Below, piece by piece: positions 35,469 to 44,589 of a stretch of DNA of 64,000 bases. The position numbers were made by a program, and so were the translations under genes. Position 1 is the first letter of the stretch. Each line of letters opens with the position of its first letter. A model generated the notes under the pieces. The model worked only from the letters and a program-made list of their open reading frames with translations. It was not told where the DNA came from and made no database searches. Source of the DNA: Acidobacteriaceae bacterium (GTDB taxonomy: Bacteria; Acidobacteriota; Terriglobia; Bryobacterales; Bryobacteraceae); the NCBI GenBank assembly GCA_019240475.1, contig JAFAYI010000007.1, positions 62,001 through 126,000 of the forward strand, given 5' to 3'.

Positions 35469-36197
35469 ATGATCCTGAATGCAACGCTTCCTGGAGGGTT
35501 TCTGGACGCCAATCTCGTGAAGAATGTCTTCGGATGGGCAAGAAAGCAATCCCATAAGCCCTCCGAGAGAGTGCCCCGATTGTCCGGTCTGGATCTCGAT
35601 TTACTCCAATCGCCCCGCGCCTTGCTGCTGGATTTACGGGCGCCTTTCCTGTTTTCTGCCGCTTTTATTCCAGGCAGCGTGAATCTGCCGGAGTTCGAGT
35701 CGCCCGATCTTCTTCACGCCGCCGGATTGATAGGCGAACGAAGCGTCTACCTGCTCTCGGATGCGGACCTGCCTGTGGAACGCGCCGTAAGATTCTTCGA
35801 GCGCTTTGATCGCATGCCGGTGGCCGGGCGTTTTGCGGAGCAGGCTATCGAAACTTGGCGGAAAACTCAGCCAAATACGGGAAAAATCGAATACATCTCA
35901 GCCGAAACTCTCGGGGTTCGCCTTGCCGCCTGGAAAACCGTCGTCGCAGATATCCGGGACCCGGCTGCTTTCCGAAAGGCTCATATTCCGGACGCGATCT
36001 CGATCCCGTTGAACAATCTTGCCGCCGCGCTCGACGGCTTGCCCCGCCAAACATCCCTCTCGCTGGTTTGCGACGAGGGCAAGAGCTGCACCTTTGCCGC
36101 CAGCCTGCTGTGGAGCGCCGGCTACCGCCAGCTTGCAGTCGTTCGAGGCGGCTTCGCGGCCTACCTGGAGCACGGCTTTCCGTTGCAGCGCTGGTAA
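35469..36197 (+). CDS. Tandem rhodanese-like domain protein
   Basis: 242 residues with two rhodanese folds. The first (LLLDLRAPFLFSAAFIPGSVNLP, residues about 55-120) lacks an obvious catalytic cysteine loop. The second (VVADIRDPAAFRKAHIPDAISIP, about 155-242) has CDEGKSC where the catalytic Cys loop lies. It may transfer sulfane sulfur or serve a signalling role. ATG 35469 overlaps a perfect 10-bp palindrome TAAGCGCTTA (35458-35467) and no Shine-Dalgarno is visible, so start control is unusual. No linked sulfur genes. Confidence 0.75.
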   Translation: MILNATLPGGFLDANLVKNVFGWARKQSHKPSERVPRLSGLDLDLLQSPRALLLDLRAPFLFSAAFIPGSVNLPEFESPDLLHAAGLIGERSVYLLSDADLPVERAVRFFERFDRMPVAGRFAEQAIETWRKTQPNTGKIEYISAETLGVRLAAWKTVVADIRDPAAFRKAHIPDAISIPLNNLAAALDGLPRQTSLSLVCDEGKSCTFAASLLWSAGYRQLAVVRGGFAAYLEHGFPLQRW

Positions 36198-36357
36198 AAT
36201 CCCGCGGCCTCCCCGGACGGTGACGATTTTCTAAAGAATTTTATCTGGCCTGAATTCAGCGGGTTGACGCGTAAAAATCCGTAGGGCGCGTTCCCCTGGC
36301 CTATATCCCTGAATCAGGCGCGCGAGTTTCAGCACGCCGCCGACAAAGGAGATTTCC

Positions 36358-36957
36358 ATGCGTTCCCTTGCAGCCACAGCTCTGGGCTTCGTCCTCGCCG
36401 CCAGCGCCAGCTTTGCGCAGAGCGCCTTTACTGTCACCGGAACCCAGATTCCGCAGAGCCTGCTCCAACAGAACTACGGTACCGTTCCGAAAGGCGTAAC
36501 CGCTTATGACCTGAATATCTGCAATAGCAGCTCGACGAAGCAGACACTTGTCAGCAGCGAGATCTATCAGGCGCTCTCAAACGCCAACGTCGCGATCCAG
36601 CCGATTGGGCGCGAGATCATGCTCGCCGCTATCCTCCGCAACCAGAGCCACAGCCCATCGAGCCTCTTGAAGGTCTCGCTAAACTCGGCAACGGCCGTGC
36701 TCTCGATCCTGAGCTCTTCGAAATATCACATCCCCAGTGGTTGGATTACAGGCGCCGCCCTAGCGTCCATCTCGGGGCAGCAGGTTCTGTCCGATCTGAG
36801 CCCCATCCTCTCGGCCGATCAGCTCGAAAAATTCGAATCCCAGACGCTTGAGGCGGCGCTTGCGCTCGACGGCGGTTCCTGCGCCGAGCGCACCGTTTTC
36901 GCCCTCAGCGTCACCTCTAAAACCAAGTCACAGGAATTGAGTTTCCACGTCCGCTAG
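36358..36957 (+). CDS. Hypothetical secreted protein
   Basis: 199 residues: signal peptide (LAATALGFVLAASASFAQS), then a Ser/Ala/Leu-rich domain with two cysteines (LNICNSSS, GGSCAERT) that could form a disulfide. It has NVAIQPIGREIMLAAILRNQ and repeated SxxxxLS stretches but no recognised family. The start is strong: AAGGAG lies 8 nt before ATG 36358. The flanks (36198-36357 and 36958-37149) show no gene. Confidence 0.65.
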   Translation: MRSLAATALGFVLAASASFAQSAFTVTGTQIPQSLLQQNYGTVPKGVTAYDLNICNSSSTKQTLVSSEIYQALSNANVAIQPIGREIMLAAILRNQSHSPSSLLKVSLNSATAVLSILSSSKYHIPSGWITGAALASISGQQVLSDLSPILSADQLEKFESQTLEAALALDGGSCAERTVFALSVTSKTKSQELSFHVR

Positions 36958-37149
36958 CCGGCGTCGCTCCCGCGCGTGTCGGCGCACGCGTATGGAGGGC
37001 GGACGGGCATCCGCCTTCTTCCGGTTGAGCGGCCGGCAACTATGCAGTCGTGGATGCGGCGCCGGGACGATTTGGGCGTTCCGGCGACGCGGGAGGCGCA
37101 GCGCCCTGGGCAGGCGTTGCGCCTTCAAAGAAACCTGAACGGAGGAAAG

Positions 37150-38895
37150 CTAATGCGCCACTGCTGCGCAGATCAGGTCCCGCAGCCGGTCCAGGCCTTT
37201 GGAGACGTCTTTCCCTAAATGCACCCGCAGCGCGCGCCGGCCCCTTTCGGCCAACACTTTGAAATCGCCCCGCGCCTCGGCCGCTTTCACCACTCCGAAT
37301 GTATACTTCTGTTGCGGAACGGGCAGGTCGGCCGCCTCCTCGCAGGTGATCTGTAGAAACACTCCCGTATTTGGGCCGCCCTTATGCAACTGCCCCGTGC
37401 TGTGCAGGAATCGCGGTCCAAACCCGAGCACCGTGGCCGCTCCCTTCGATTCCAGAATCGTTGCGCGCATCTGCTGCAACTTCTCCTCGTGCGTCCGGAA
37501 CATCGGCAAGTAAGCGAGCAGCGCGAAGTAGTCGCCCGGCCGCAGGCGATCCACGTGCGCCCGGATCGCGGCGCCGAGCGTGCCTCCGTTGTTGAGCAGC
37601 GCCGCCGCGTTCTCTGCATCCGCAAACAGCTTGATGCCGTCCTGTTCTAATACCGGACTCTCGCCCGCAAGCGACCCGGTCTCTTCGAACTTCAGCGCCA
37701 GTTCTCGCGCCGCAGCCTTGCTCGCTTCCACATCCGGCTGATCGAACGCGTTAACCCGAAGCACCGAAGCCGCTACCGCCGCCGCGATTTCCCACTGGAA
37801 GAAGACTTGCCCGAGGTCGTACAGATCGTTCAAAACGATCCGCAACACCGGCTGTTCGCTTCTTTCGAGCGCCGCGATCGAGCCCTCCAGCTCCGAATCG
37901 CGATCGCCTGCCAACTTGATACACGCAAATATCCGGTCCTTGCCGTAGCGTCCGGACCGCAACAATGGCTCGCGGTCGATAGGAATTAGACCCGCGCCCT
38001 GCTTGCCCGTCGATTCGGCCAGCAACTGCTCCAGCCACGCGCCCAGATGAACGAGCGGCTTGGAGCACAGCAGCGTAACTTTATCCCGGCCGAATTTCGC
38101 GGCCGCGGCGCTTAGAATCAGTCCCAGCGCCACCCCCGGATTGCTCGCCGCTCTAGAACTCCTGCACGCCTCGGCCATTTCCCGGGCGCGCCTCAACAAA
38201 CGTTCCGTGTCGAGTCCCGCCGCCGCATGCGGCGCGAGTCCAAAATCGGACAACGCCGAATAGCGCCCTCCAATGCTCGCCTCGCCATAATAGATTCGCC
38301 GGAACCCAAGCTTCTCCGCCATGCCTTCCAGTCTCGATCCTGGGTCCGTGATCGCAATGAAGTGGTGTCCCGCGCGATCGCCGACAGCCTTCTTCGTCTC
38401 GTCGAAGAAGTACTGCATATAGAGGTTCGTTTCCATCGTCGCGCCCGACTTGCTCGATACCCAGAACAGCGTGCGCGCCGGATTGATCTTGGCCTGTATG
38501 CTTCTGATCTGAGCCGGATCGGTCGAATCCAGCACCAGCAGTTCCGGCCACCCGGGCTGTTTGCCGAAGGTTGCGCCGAACACCTCCGGGCACAAGCTCG
38601 ATCCGCCCATCCCGAGCAGCAGCATGTGCGTGAAAGCGTCCTCGCGAATTTCGGCCGCAAGGGCCTTAAACTTCGAAATGCTCGCGAGCTGCCGCTCGAC
38701 GATATCGAGCCAGCCGAGCCACTTGCCTTCTCCCCGTCCCGTCCACAACGCGCCGTCTTTGTTCCAAAGCCGCAGCGTGCCGCCGCTTGCGTCCCAACTG
38801 TCCTGCGCCTGCCGAACCGCGGCCTGCATCTTCCCCGGAAGCGCGATCCCGAACGCGGCGATATCCGCCGCGGCCTGGGTGTTAGCGGAACTCAC
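37150..38895 (-). CDS. pgi: Glucose-6-phosphate isomerase
   Basis: 581 residues, interconverting glucose-6-P and fructose-6-P. SIS folds are evident: [21 protein letters not shown] near residue 90, [14 protein letters not shown] near 145 and the C-terminal region [21 protein letters not shown]. It resembles the isomerase half of transaldolase/PGI fusion proteins more than the E. coli enzyme, but the transaldolase part is absent. The start is GTG 38895 (AAAGGA about 10 nt upstream) or TTG 38904; either overlaps the 3' end of rpiB by 14-23 bp, so the two sugar-phosphate isomerases are coupled. Confidence 0.92.
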   Translation of the reverse strand: MSSANTQAAADIAAFGIALPGKMQAAVRQAQDSWDASGGTLRLWNKDGALWTGRGEGKWLGWLDIVERQLASISKFKALAAEIREDAFTHMLLLGMGGSSLCPEVFGATFGKQPGWPELLVLDSTDPAQIRSIQAKINPARTLFWVSSKSGATMETNLYMQYFFDETKKAVGDRAGHHFIAITDPGSRLEGMAEKLGFRRIYYGEASIGGRYSALSDFGLAPHAAAGLDTERLLRRAREMAEACRSSRAASNPGVALGLILSAAAAKFGRDKVTLLCSKPLVHLGAWLEQLLAESTGKQGAGLIPIDREPLLRSGRYGKDRIFACIKLAGDRDSELEGSIAALERSEQPVLRIVLNDLYDLGQVFFQWEIAAAVAASVLRVNAFDQPDVEASKAAARELALKFEETGSLAGESPVLEQDGIKLFADAENAAALLNNGGTLGAAIRAHVDRLRPGDYFALLAYLPMFRTHEEKLQQMRATILESKGAATVLGFGPRFLHSTGQLHKGGPNTGVFLQITCEEAADLPVPQQKYTFGVVKAAEARGDFKVLAERGRRALRVHLGKDVSKGLDRLRDLICAAVAH

Positions 38896-39337
38896 TTTCC
38901 TCAATTCCTTTCACTTTCTCGAGCCGGCGGAGGTGGCGCGCTTCCTTGCTGAAGGTGGCGCTCAGGTACGCTTCCACCGCGTCTTGGGCCATCATCGGGC
39001 CGATGATGCGCGCCCCCAGCACCAGCACATTCATGTCATCGTGCTCCACGCCTTGATGCGCGGAGTAGTGATCGTGGCACAGGCCGGCGCGAATCCCCTT
39101 GAACTTGTTCGCCGCGACCGAAACGCCCACCCCGCTGCCGCAAACCAGAATGCCGCGCTCGGCTTTTCCGGAGCGGATATCGGCAGCCACCAGCGCCGCG
39201 TAATCCGGGTAATCGTCCGGTTTGTCGGGCTCGAACGTGCCCACATCGCTCACCGTATGGCCCAGTTTTTCCGCCACCGCAATCAATTCGGCCTTCATGG
39301 CGTACCCGGCGTGGTCCGCCCCGATAGAGATCTTCAT
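38882..39337 (-). CDS. rpiB: Ribose-5-phosphate isomerase B
   Basis: 151-residue RpiB/LacAB-family isomerase converting ribose-5-P to ribulose-5-P. Motifs are [13 protein letters not shown] at the N-terminus, [30 protein letters not shown] (catalytic Cys) and [24 protein letters not shown] use ATG 39337, 6 nt after TAATCA, a weak possible -10; TTG 39343 is the alternative. It overlaps pgi downstream and lies 15 bp after the ketosynthase stop. Confidence 0.93.
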   Translation of the reverse strand: MKISIGADHAGYAMKAELIAVAEKLGHTVSDVGTFEPDKPDDYPDYAALVAADIRSGKAERGILVCGSGVGVSVAANKFKGIRAGLCHDHYSAHQGVEHDDMNVLVLGARIIGPMMAQDAVEAYLSATFSKEARHLRRLEKVKGIEESEFR

Positions 39338-39351
39338 GAACAATGATTAGC

Positions 39352-40593
39352 TTATCCTGGTTGATTTTGTCGGGGCGCCGGTCTATCGGGGCGGGCGAAA
39401 ACCACGCTCGCGTTGAGCCCGCCGAAGGCGAACGTATTGCTCATGGCCGCTTCGATCTCAGCCGCGCGCGCCCGGTTCGCAACTACGTCCAAATCGCATG
39501 CCGGATCGGGCGAGGTGAAGTTCGCCGTCGGTGGGACCAGGCTGTTCCGGAGTGTCAATACCGTGGCCACCGCCTCGATGCCGCCCGCCGCTCCCAGCGT
39601 ATGCCCATGCATGGATTTCGTGGAGCTCACCAGCAGCCGTCCGGCGCTTGGGCCGAACACCCCGCGGATCGCTTCCGTTTCGGTTTGATCGTTGATCTGG
39701 GTTCCCGTTCCGTGGGCGTTGATGTAGCCGACCTGCTCCGGCGCCATTCCGGCGTCGCGCAGCGCCCACTTCATGCAATTGGATGGGCCGTCTACAGACG
39801 GCTGGGTGATGTGATAGGCGTCCGAGCTCATCCCGAAGCCCACGATTTCACCCAGAATCTCCGCTCCGCGCGCCGCCGCGTGCTCCCAGTTTTCAAGAAC
39901 CAGCATCCCGGCGCCCTCTCCGAGCGAAAGGCCTTTGCGATCCGCCGAAAACGGACGGCACACATCCGGGGACACCACGCGCATCGATTCCCACGCCCGC
40001 AGCAATCCCTCGGCGAAAACCGCCTCGCTTCCGCCTGCCACTGCCACCGTCGCCTGCCCGCCGCGAACCATCCAGAAGGCTTGCCCCAGCGCATGGTTCG
40101 AAGAAGAGCATGCCGTGCTCACCGTGTATCCGGGCCCCCGGATGCCGAATTCGGACGCAATGCGGCTCGCGCCGGCGTTTGCCATGACGCGCGGAATCGT
40201 CAAAGGCCCTACGCGCGGGATATTTTCGCGATAGAGCTTTCTATATCCTTCTTCTTGGGAAAACTGCCCGCCCACGCTCGATCCCGTTACTACCGCCGAA
40301 CGGTCCGCCAGGGCTCCTTCAAAACGCAGGCCGCTCTGCGCCACGGCTTCGCGCGCCGCCATCACCGCGAACTGCGCAAAGCGGTCGAGCATCAGCAGTT
40401 CCCGCTCGCTGAAAAAATCCGCCGGCCGGAACTCCCAAGCCTCCCCGCCCCGCGTGAATCTATAGGGAGGGTTGCCCGGATCGCTCAAAGGGAGAATGCG
40501 CGATTCCCCCGCGGCCAAACGCTTCCAACACTGCGAAACCGTGTTTCCTAACGCGCAAACCAGTCCAAGTCCGGTGATCGCGACCCGGCTCAC
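39352..40593 (-). CDS. Beta-ketoacyl-ACP synthase (FabF/FabB-like), paired with its own ACP
   Basis: 413 residues, thiolase-fold ketosynthase with the Cys-His-His triad: STACSSSNHALGQAFW (near residue 173), NAHGTGTQIND (near 312) and STKSMHGHTLGAAGG (near 344). It condenses acyl groups with malonyl-ACP. The GTG 40593 start overlaps the stop of a discrete ACP gene (GTGA), so the two products are co-made. No other fab genes are near, so this may serve a specialised acyl product rather than bulk fatty acid synthesis (inference). The longer frame upstream is a shadow of the ACP gene. Confidence 0.9.
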   Translation of the reverse strand: MSRVAITGLGLVCALGNTVSQCWKRLAAGESRILPLSDPGNPPYRFTRGGEAWEFRPADFFSERELLMLDRFAQFAVMAAREAVAQSGLRFEGALADRSAVVTGSSVGGQFSQEEGYRKLYRENIPRVGPLTIPRVMANAGASRIASEFGIRGPGYTVSTACSSSNHALGQAFWMVRGGQATVAVAGGSEAVFAEGLLRAWESMRVVSPDVCRPFSADRKGLSLGEGAGMLVLENWEHAAARGAEILGEIVGFGMSSDAYHITQPSVDGPSNCMKWALRDAGMAPEQVGYINAHGTGTQINDQTETEAIRGVFGPSAGRLLVSSTKSMHGHTLGAAGGIEAVATVLTLRNSLVPPTANFTSPDPACDLDVVANRARAAEIEAAMSNTFAFGGLNASVVFARPDRPAPRQNQPG

Positions 40594-40874
40594 GCCGCAC
40601 CCGGCGGCGCTGCCACGTTCTTTTGTCGTAAAAGCCGCTCGACGCCCGCCACCGTCTCGCGCACCGAGCGCATGTTCTGCACGCCGTCGTCCGGGATCGC
40701 AATCCCAAACTCGCTCTCCAGCGCGAAGACGATATTGATGCCGTCCAGCGAATCGATTTTCAGTTCCTCGAACGTGCTGTCGAGCGAAATCTGGTCCGGT
40801 GGAATTCGCTGTGTTTGCGCGATCACCCGGATAACTCGGCGGCCCAGCTCGTTCACATCGCACTCATCGGACAT
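40590..40874 (-). CDS. Acyl carrier protein
   Basis: 94 residues. The phosphopantetheine site is the serine in LKIDSLDGINIVFALE (DSL motif, near residue 43), set in a typical four-helix ACP with an N-terminal QISLDSTFEEL helix. The sequence is unlike housekeeping AcpP, in which DSLD is followed by TVEL. Linked by a 4-bp overlap to the ketosynthase, it likely loads that enzyme. A 4'-phosphopantetheinyl transferase is not in the window. Confidence 0.88.
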   Translation of the reverse strand: MSDECDVNELGRRVIRVIAQTQRIPPDQISLDSTFEELKIDSLDGINIVFALESEFGIAIPDDGVQNMRSVRETVAGVERLLRQKNVAAPPGAA

Positions 40875-40955
40875 GGCGTCGAAAAATCATCATAGCGCCA
40901 GTACGCGGCGCCGCTGGTTCGTCTTGACCCCGCTCTTGCGGCCGTTTCCCGGCCA

Positions 40956-40989
40956 AAAAAAGAGCCGAGTGGCGGGAACCACTCGGCTA
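40956..40989 (-). terminator. Rho-independent terminator after the molybdopterin-binding gene
   Basis: On the minus strand, a perfect 10-bp stem (AGCCGAGTGG / CCACTCGGCT, 40964-40989 with a 6-nt loop) is followed by CTCTTTTTTT. It separates the molybdopterin-binding gene from the ACP-ketosynthase unit. Confidence 0.85.
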
Positions 40990-41046
40990 AGTCGCAGCCG
41001 CGGATGCCGCACCGCCGCCCCGCGGATGAGTACAGGAGCAGGTCTA

Positions 41047-42018
41047 CTAAGTCAACAAACCCCCATGCCCCAAACAGGCGATCTCCCAACCCGAGATCCG
41101 ATATTTCGCAAGCGCCGGCGGCAGCACGAAGTCCAGCACGTTGGGCTTCGCCGACCGGAAGCAGCACGGCGCCGAGACGATCGGAATCGTATCCTTATAC
41201 GCAAGCATCATCAGGTTGCCCGGTTCCACAGGCGCGAGGAACCGTTCCACCTGCGCGCCCAGCCGCACCAGCGCCCGGCCGATTACATCTTCGGGTCCCG
41301 AAGGCGCCGTCGTCGAAGCTACCAGCACCGCGTGCGGTTTCGTCCGCAACAAATGCTGCAGCGCGCGCGTGACATGCTCTTCTTCTTCAATCGCGGCCAG
41401 CGAATAACGCAGCGTTGCGCCAAAACGCTCCAGCCGCGTATGCACGACATTCTCAAACAGCACCCGCGCCCGGTCGCCATGCACCGGATCTGAGTAAAGA
41501 ACCGCTACGCTGGGCTCTCGAATGGGCCGGGCCTGCAGGATCGCGCCGCGCTCGTTGAGCATCGACAACACCGTCTCCAACTGCGCCTGCGCCACCGCGA
41601 ACGGCGCGCTCTTTACCGTCGCAATCCGTTCACCCGTCCGCGCGAACCGGTAATTGGCAACCGTGGCGATCACTATGCTGCTCGTGCAGTTGATCTGCTT
41701 CAGCAACTCGTCGTCCACCAAGGCGCAGCAGTCCTGCGTCGCGATCAAATTGGCCCTTCCACCGGCGGCCAGCCTGATCTCCACCGATCCGCAGCACATG
41801 GCTTCCGCTACCGCCATCACCGCCTCGTCTTCGCCGATCTCGCCATCCTCTAATTCCGTGACCCAAACCTGGCGCATGCCCTCCGTTTCGAGCAGACGAA
41901 TATCTTCATCGCTCAAAATGTGGCCCTTGGCCAGTAATTTCCTTCCACCGGGCCGAAAGATCGTACAGCAGAGTATGCGACCCGCCGACTGTTGAACGTC
42001 CATTGTTAATGCGCGCAC
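41047..42018 (-). CDS. Molybdopterin-binding-domain protein (MoeA-C/MoCF-like)
   Basis: 323 residues. The C-terminal half has a MoCF_biosynth-like domain: VAVLYSDPVHGDRARVLFEN near residue 168, the acidic loop LVASTTAPSGPEDVIGRAL near 232 and EPGNLMMLAYKDTIPIVSAP near 265. The N-terminal part (residues 1-150) is family-specific and contains several Cys pairs (CCGSVEIR, QDCCALVDD). Such proteins are thought to bind Mo-cofactor and help insert it, but substrate handling is unproven. GTG 42018 has GGAGG with good spacing; ATG 42003 is possible. Inverted repeats lie upstream (42046-42090). It ends in a clear terminator. Confidence 0.72.
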   Translation of the reverse strand: MRALTMDVQQSAGRILCCTIFRPGGRKLLAKGHILSDEDIRLLETEGMRQVWVTELEDGEIGEDEAVMAVAEAMCCGSVEIRLAAGGRANLIATQDCCALVDDELLKQINCTSSIVIATVANYRFARTGERIATVKSAPFAVAQAQLETVLSMLNERGAILQARPIREPSVAVLYSDPVHGDRARVLFENVVHTRLERFGATLRYSLAAIEEEEHVTRALQHLLRTKPHAVLVASTTAPSGPEDVIGRALVRLGAQVERFLAPVEPGNLMMLAYKDTIPIVSAPCCFRSAKPNVLDFVLPPALAKYRISGWEIACLGHGGLLT

Positions 42019-42045
42019 CGGTTCCTCCTCTTCCTCCCCATCCTA

Positions 42046-42090
42046 AGTACGTATAGTACTGGGCGGTGTGGTACTGAGTATACTGGTACC
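42046..42090. promoter_or_regulatory. Paired palindromes upstream of the molybdopterin-binding gene
   Basis: AGTAC-GTATA-GTACT (42046-42060) and GGTAC...GTACC (42070-42090). The second encloses the perfect palindrome AGTATACT (42077-42084). Both share GTACT and could be two operators for one regulator, 28-72 bp before the start. They also contain TATAC-like -10 elements on the minus strand. Confidence 0.45.
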
Positions 42091-42183
42091 TTCGGGTTAG
42101 AATCCAGTAAAAAATGCGGGGATTTGCACTTTTTACATAGGACTAAATACGATTAATTCTCGAAATACTTCTATCGCTCGCGC

Positions 42184-42744
42184 CTAAGACGATTCGACCC
42201 GCATTTGCGGCAGTTGGATCAGTTCGTCGAGCGTTCCCTGGCCTGTTGCGGGCCAAAGTTGCGCGCTCGCTCCTAATTTTAGTCGCTTCAATACTGCAAT
42301 TTCATCGCAATTCTGAAATTTCGGACACCGCAGGCAGTCCTTCCACGCTTTCAACGGCAGTTCTCCGCGCTCGACTTCCGCAAATCCCAGCCTCTCGAAA
42401 AATCGCGGCGTGTAGGTGAACGCAAAAATCGAGTGCAAGTCGTTGTCCAGTGCTTCGGCTTCGAGCGCCTCTACCAACGCGCGCCCGATGCCCTGCTGCT
42501 TCAGCGCCGGAAGCACGGCGAGCGACCGCACTTCCGCGCTAGTCGGCGTGTAGAAGTGCAGCGCGCCACAGCCGATCAGCGCGCCGCTTTCGTAGGCAAC
42601 CGAAAAATCGCGAATATTTTCCGACATCTCGAACTCGGTCCGCGGCAGCATGATCCCGTTCGCCGCATAGGAGTCGATCAACTGGATCACGTTCGGAATG
42701 TCCCGCATATGGGCCTTCCGAACCGCCACGTCGATCTGTGTCAT
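42184..42744 (-). CDS. GNAT N-acetyltransferase, probably short-form N-acetylglutamate synthase
   Basis: 186-residue GNAT protein with the acetyl-CoA loop LPALKQQGIGRALVEALEAEA near residue 83. A C-terminal cysteine cluster (DCLRCPKFQNCDE) is typical of short ArgA-like enzymes. It follows argB with a 4-bp overlap (ATGA) and argC, so it very likely supplies N-acetylglutamate for the same pathway, in place of a full-length kinase-fused ArgA. The long upstream frame is a shadow of argB. Confidence 0.82.
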   Translation of the reverse strand: MTQIDVAVRKAHMRDIPNVIQLIDSYAANGIMLPRTEFEMSENIRDFSVAYESGALIGCGALHFYTPTSAEVRSLAVLPALKQQGIGRALVEALEAEALDNDLHSIFAFTYTPRFFERLGFAEVERGELPLKAWKDCLRCPKFQNCDEIAVLKRLKLGASAQLWPATGQGTLDELIQLPQMRVESS

Positions 42745-43553
42745 ACCGTCACACTCCTTTCGCGCGCCGTCCCGCTGAGCCGCGTGCCCAGCGTTTCGCC
42801 CTCTAGGATTCGCCGGCAAACGCCCGGCTCTTCGCCCGGCGCCACAATCACTTCCGCCATCCCGGCCCGCAACGCCGCGAATGCCGCCTCCAGCTTCGCC
42901 TGCATCCCGCCGCGCACAATCCCGGCTTCGATCAATCGCCCTGCCTGTTCGGGGCGGATTTCGTGCAGCACGCTTCCCCCCCCGCCTTTCACGCCCGCTA
43001 CATCGGTCAAAAACAGAAGCCTCTCCGCGCCCCAGCCAAGCGCGCACGAGACCGCCATCTGATCGGCATTCACGTTGTATATGTTTCCCGCCAGGTCGCC
43101 CGCGACACAGGCCGTCACGGGTAAGTAGCCCGCATCCGTCAGAGCATCGAACAGCCGGCCGTCGGTCCGCTCCGCGCGGCCTACCCACCCCATGGCCTCG
43201 TCCATCCGGCTGGCAATCGTCAAAGCGGCATCCACTCCCGATATGCCCACCGCCGCCCCGCCGGCCGCCAGAATCGAGGCCACCAGGCGCTTGTTCACCC
43301 GTCCGGCGATGATTTGCAACACGGCGTCGATGACAGGTTCGTCGGAAACCCGGAGTCCCCGCACAAACCGGCTCTCGATGCCCTGCCGCTCCAGAAATTG
43401 CGTGACCTGCTTTCCGCCGCCATGCACCACTGCGAGCTTCCATTCCCGCGTAATCTCCACGAATTCCGCGGCGAGCCGGCCGCGAGTTTCCGCGCTGTCC
43501 AGCAGCGCCCCGCCCGCCTTTATCACCAGCTTCTTTCGCGCGCCCCCTGTCAC
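42741..43553 (-). CDS. argB: Acetylglutamate kinase
   Basis: 270-residue amino-acid-kinase fold enzyme phosphorylating N-acetylglutamate. Motifs are KLVIKAGGALLD (ATP lysine), VVHGGGKQVTQFLERQGIESRFV, NIYNVNADQMAVSCALGWGAERLLFLTD split across its nucleotide site, and IVRGGMQAKLEAAFAAL. GTG 43553 overlaps the argC stop and the ArgB stop overlaps the GNAT start, so the three genes are translationally chained. It lacks the N-terminal arginine-sensing helix of feedback-inhibited forms, so regulation is probably transcriptional. Confidence 0.93.
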   Translation of the reverse strand: MTGGARKKLVIKAGGALLDSAETRGRLAAEFVEITREWKLAVVHGGGKQVTQFLERQGIESRFVRGLRVSDEPVIDAVLQIIAGRVNKRLVASILAAGGAAVGISGVDAALTIASRMDEAMGWVGRAERTDGRLFDALTDAGYLPVTACVAGDLAGNIYNVNADQMAVSCALGWGAERLLFLTDVAGVKGGGGSVLHEIRPEQAGRLIEAGIVRGGMQAKLEAAFAALRAGMAEVIVAPGEEPGVCRRILEGETLGTRLSGTARERSVTV

Positions 43554-44572
43554 AACAAGCCCGCCGTTTCATCGAACCCGAGCATCAGGTTCATGTTCTG
43601 CACAGCCTGTCCAGCCGCTCCTTTGCCCAAATTGTCGATTGCCGCCACAATCACCGCGCGCTGGCTGTCGGAGTCGAAAACAAAGCCGATATCGCAGAAG
43701 TTTGTATGCAGCACCCCATGCAAATCCGGCGTCTTGCCCGGCGCATACAGCCGGATAAATGGCTCTTCGCCATATGCTTCCTCGAAAATCGAAAGCAAAT
43801 CCACAGCCTTTTCCACGCGCACGGTCCGTAGATATATTGTTTCGAGAATGCCGCGTTCTACCGGCAGCAGATGCGCCGTGAACGTCAATTCGCGCTCGCC
43901 GAGTCCCGAATTCTGCAGAACCTCCGGCACATGCCGGTGATCCAAAATCCCATAAGCCCGGAAATTTCCCGCTACTTCGCAGAAACTCGTTGCAAGCGAC
44001 GCCTTCTTCCCTGCTCCGCTTACGCCCGATTTTGCGTCGCAGATAATTCCGCGCCCCCGATCCGCAACCTGCGCATCGATTAATGGCCGGATCGCCAGGT
44101 TCGCCGCCGTCGGATAACATCCAGGATTGGCCAGCAGCCGCGCGCCCCGAATGCGATCCCGGTAGAACTCAGGCAAACCGTATACCGCGTGTTGCAAAAG
44201 CTCCGGCGCCGTGTGCCGCTCCCGGTACCACTGGGAATAAGTCTCCGCATCGCCCAAGCGGAAGGCGCCGCTCAGATCGATTACGCGAATTCCCGCTTCT
44301 ATCAACTCCGGGGCCATTTGAAGGGAAACTTCAACCGGAGTCGCCAGAAAAACCGCCTGCAGCCCCTCCTGGCGAATGGCCTCTACCTTGGCCGGGATCT
44401 CCTTGGCCGGCTTGCGCCCGAGCGGCGCGACCCGCTCTTCGCTGTCGGACCGGTGCTCCAGCAGGACCGCTTCCACGTGCGGATGGCGGCTCAGAATACG
44501 GATCAGCTCCGCCCCGCTATAGCCCCTGAATCCCGCCACGCCGACGAGCTGGCGTCCTGAGTAATTATTCAC
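43550..44572 (-). CDS. argC: N-acetyl-gamma-glutamyl-phosphate reductase
   Basis: 340-residue NADPH-dependent ArgC. The N-terminal Rossmann motif VGVAGFRGYSGAELIRIL and the catalytic cysteine in LLANPGCYPTAANLAI (near residue 146) are present, with GVSGAGKKASLATSFCEVAGN and KGAAGQAVQNMNLMLGFDETAGL at the end. The start GTG 44572 sits inside an inverted repeat resembling an ArgR box. First gene of argC-argB-GNAT. Confidence 0.93.
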   Translation of the reverse strand: MNNYSGRQLVGVAGFRGYSGAELIRILSRHPHVEAVLLEHRSDSEERVAPLGRKPAKEIPAKVEAIRQEGLQAVFLATPVEVSLQMAPELIEAGIRVIDLSGAFRLGDAETYSQWYRERHTAPELLQHAVYGLPEFYRDRIRGARLLANPGCYPTAANLAIRPLIDAQVADRGRGIICDAKSGVSGAGKKASLATSFCEVAGNFRAYGILDHRHVPEVLQNSGLGERELTFTAHLLPVERGILETIYLRTVRVEKAVDLLSIFEEAYGEEPFIRLYAPGKTPDLHGVLHTNFCDIGFVFDSDSQRAVIVAAIDNLGKGAAGQAVQNMNLMLGFDETAGLL

Positions 44573-44589
44573 AACAATGAATAATTATA
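44562..44589 (-). promoter_or_regulatory. ARG-box-like operator and -10 at the argC start
   Basis: Perfect 10-bp arms TAATTATTCA (44562-44571) and TGAATAATTA (44578-44587), 6 nt apart. The half-site TGAATAATT resembles known ArgR half-sites. It overlaps the GTG start and a TATAAT (44584-44589, minus strand), so bound repressor would block initiation. Confidence 0.5.

Noticed and set aside
36264..36307. TTGACG and TATATC as a promoter for the secreted protein at 36358
   Set aside because: Spacing of about 32 bp is far too long for a sigma-70 promoter.
40594..40863. N-terminal extension of the ketosynthase frame
   Set aside because: Overlaps the whole ACP gene; the ketosynthase homology starts at GTG 40593, which overlaps the ACP stop.
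42745..43572. N-terminal extension of the GNAT frame
   Set aside because: Shadow of argB; no domain in the extension, and ATG 42744 overlaps the argB stop.
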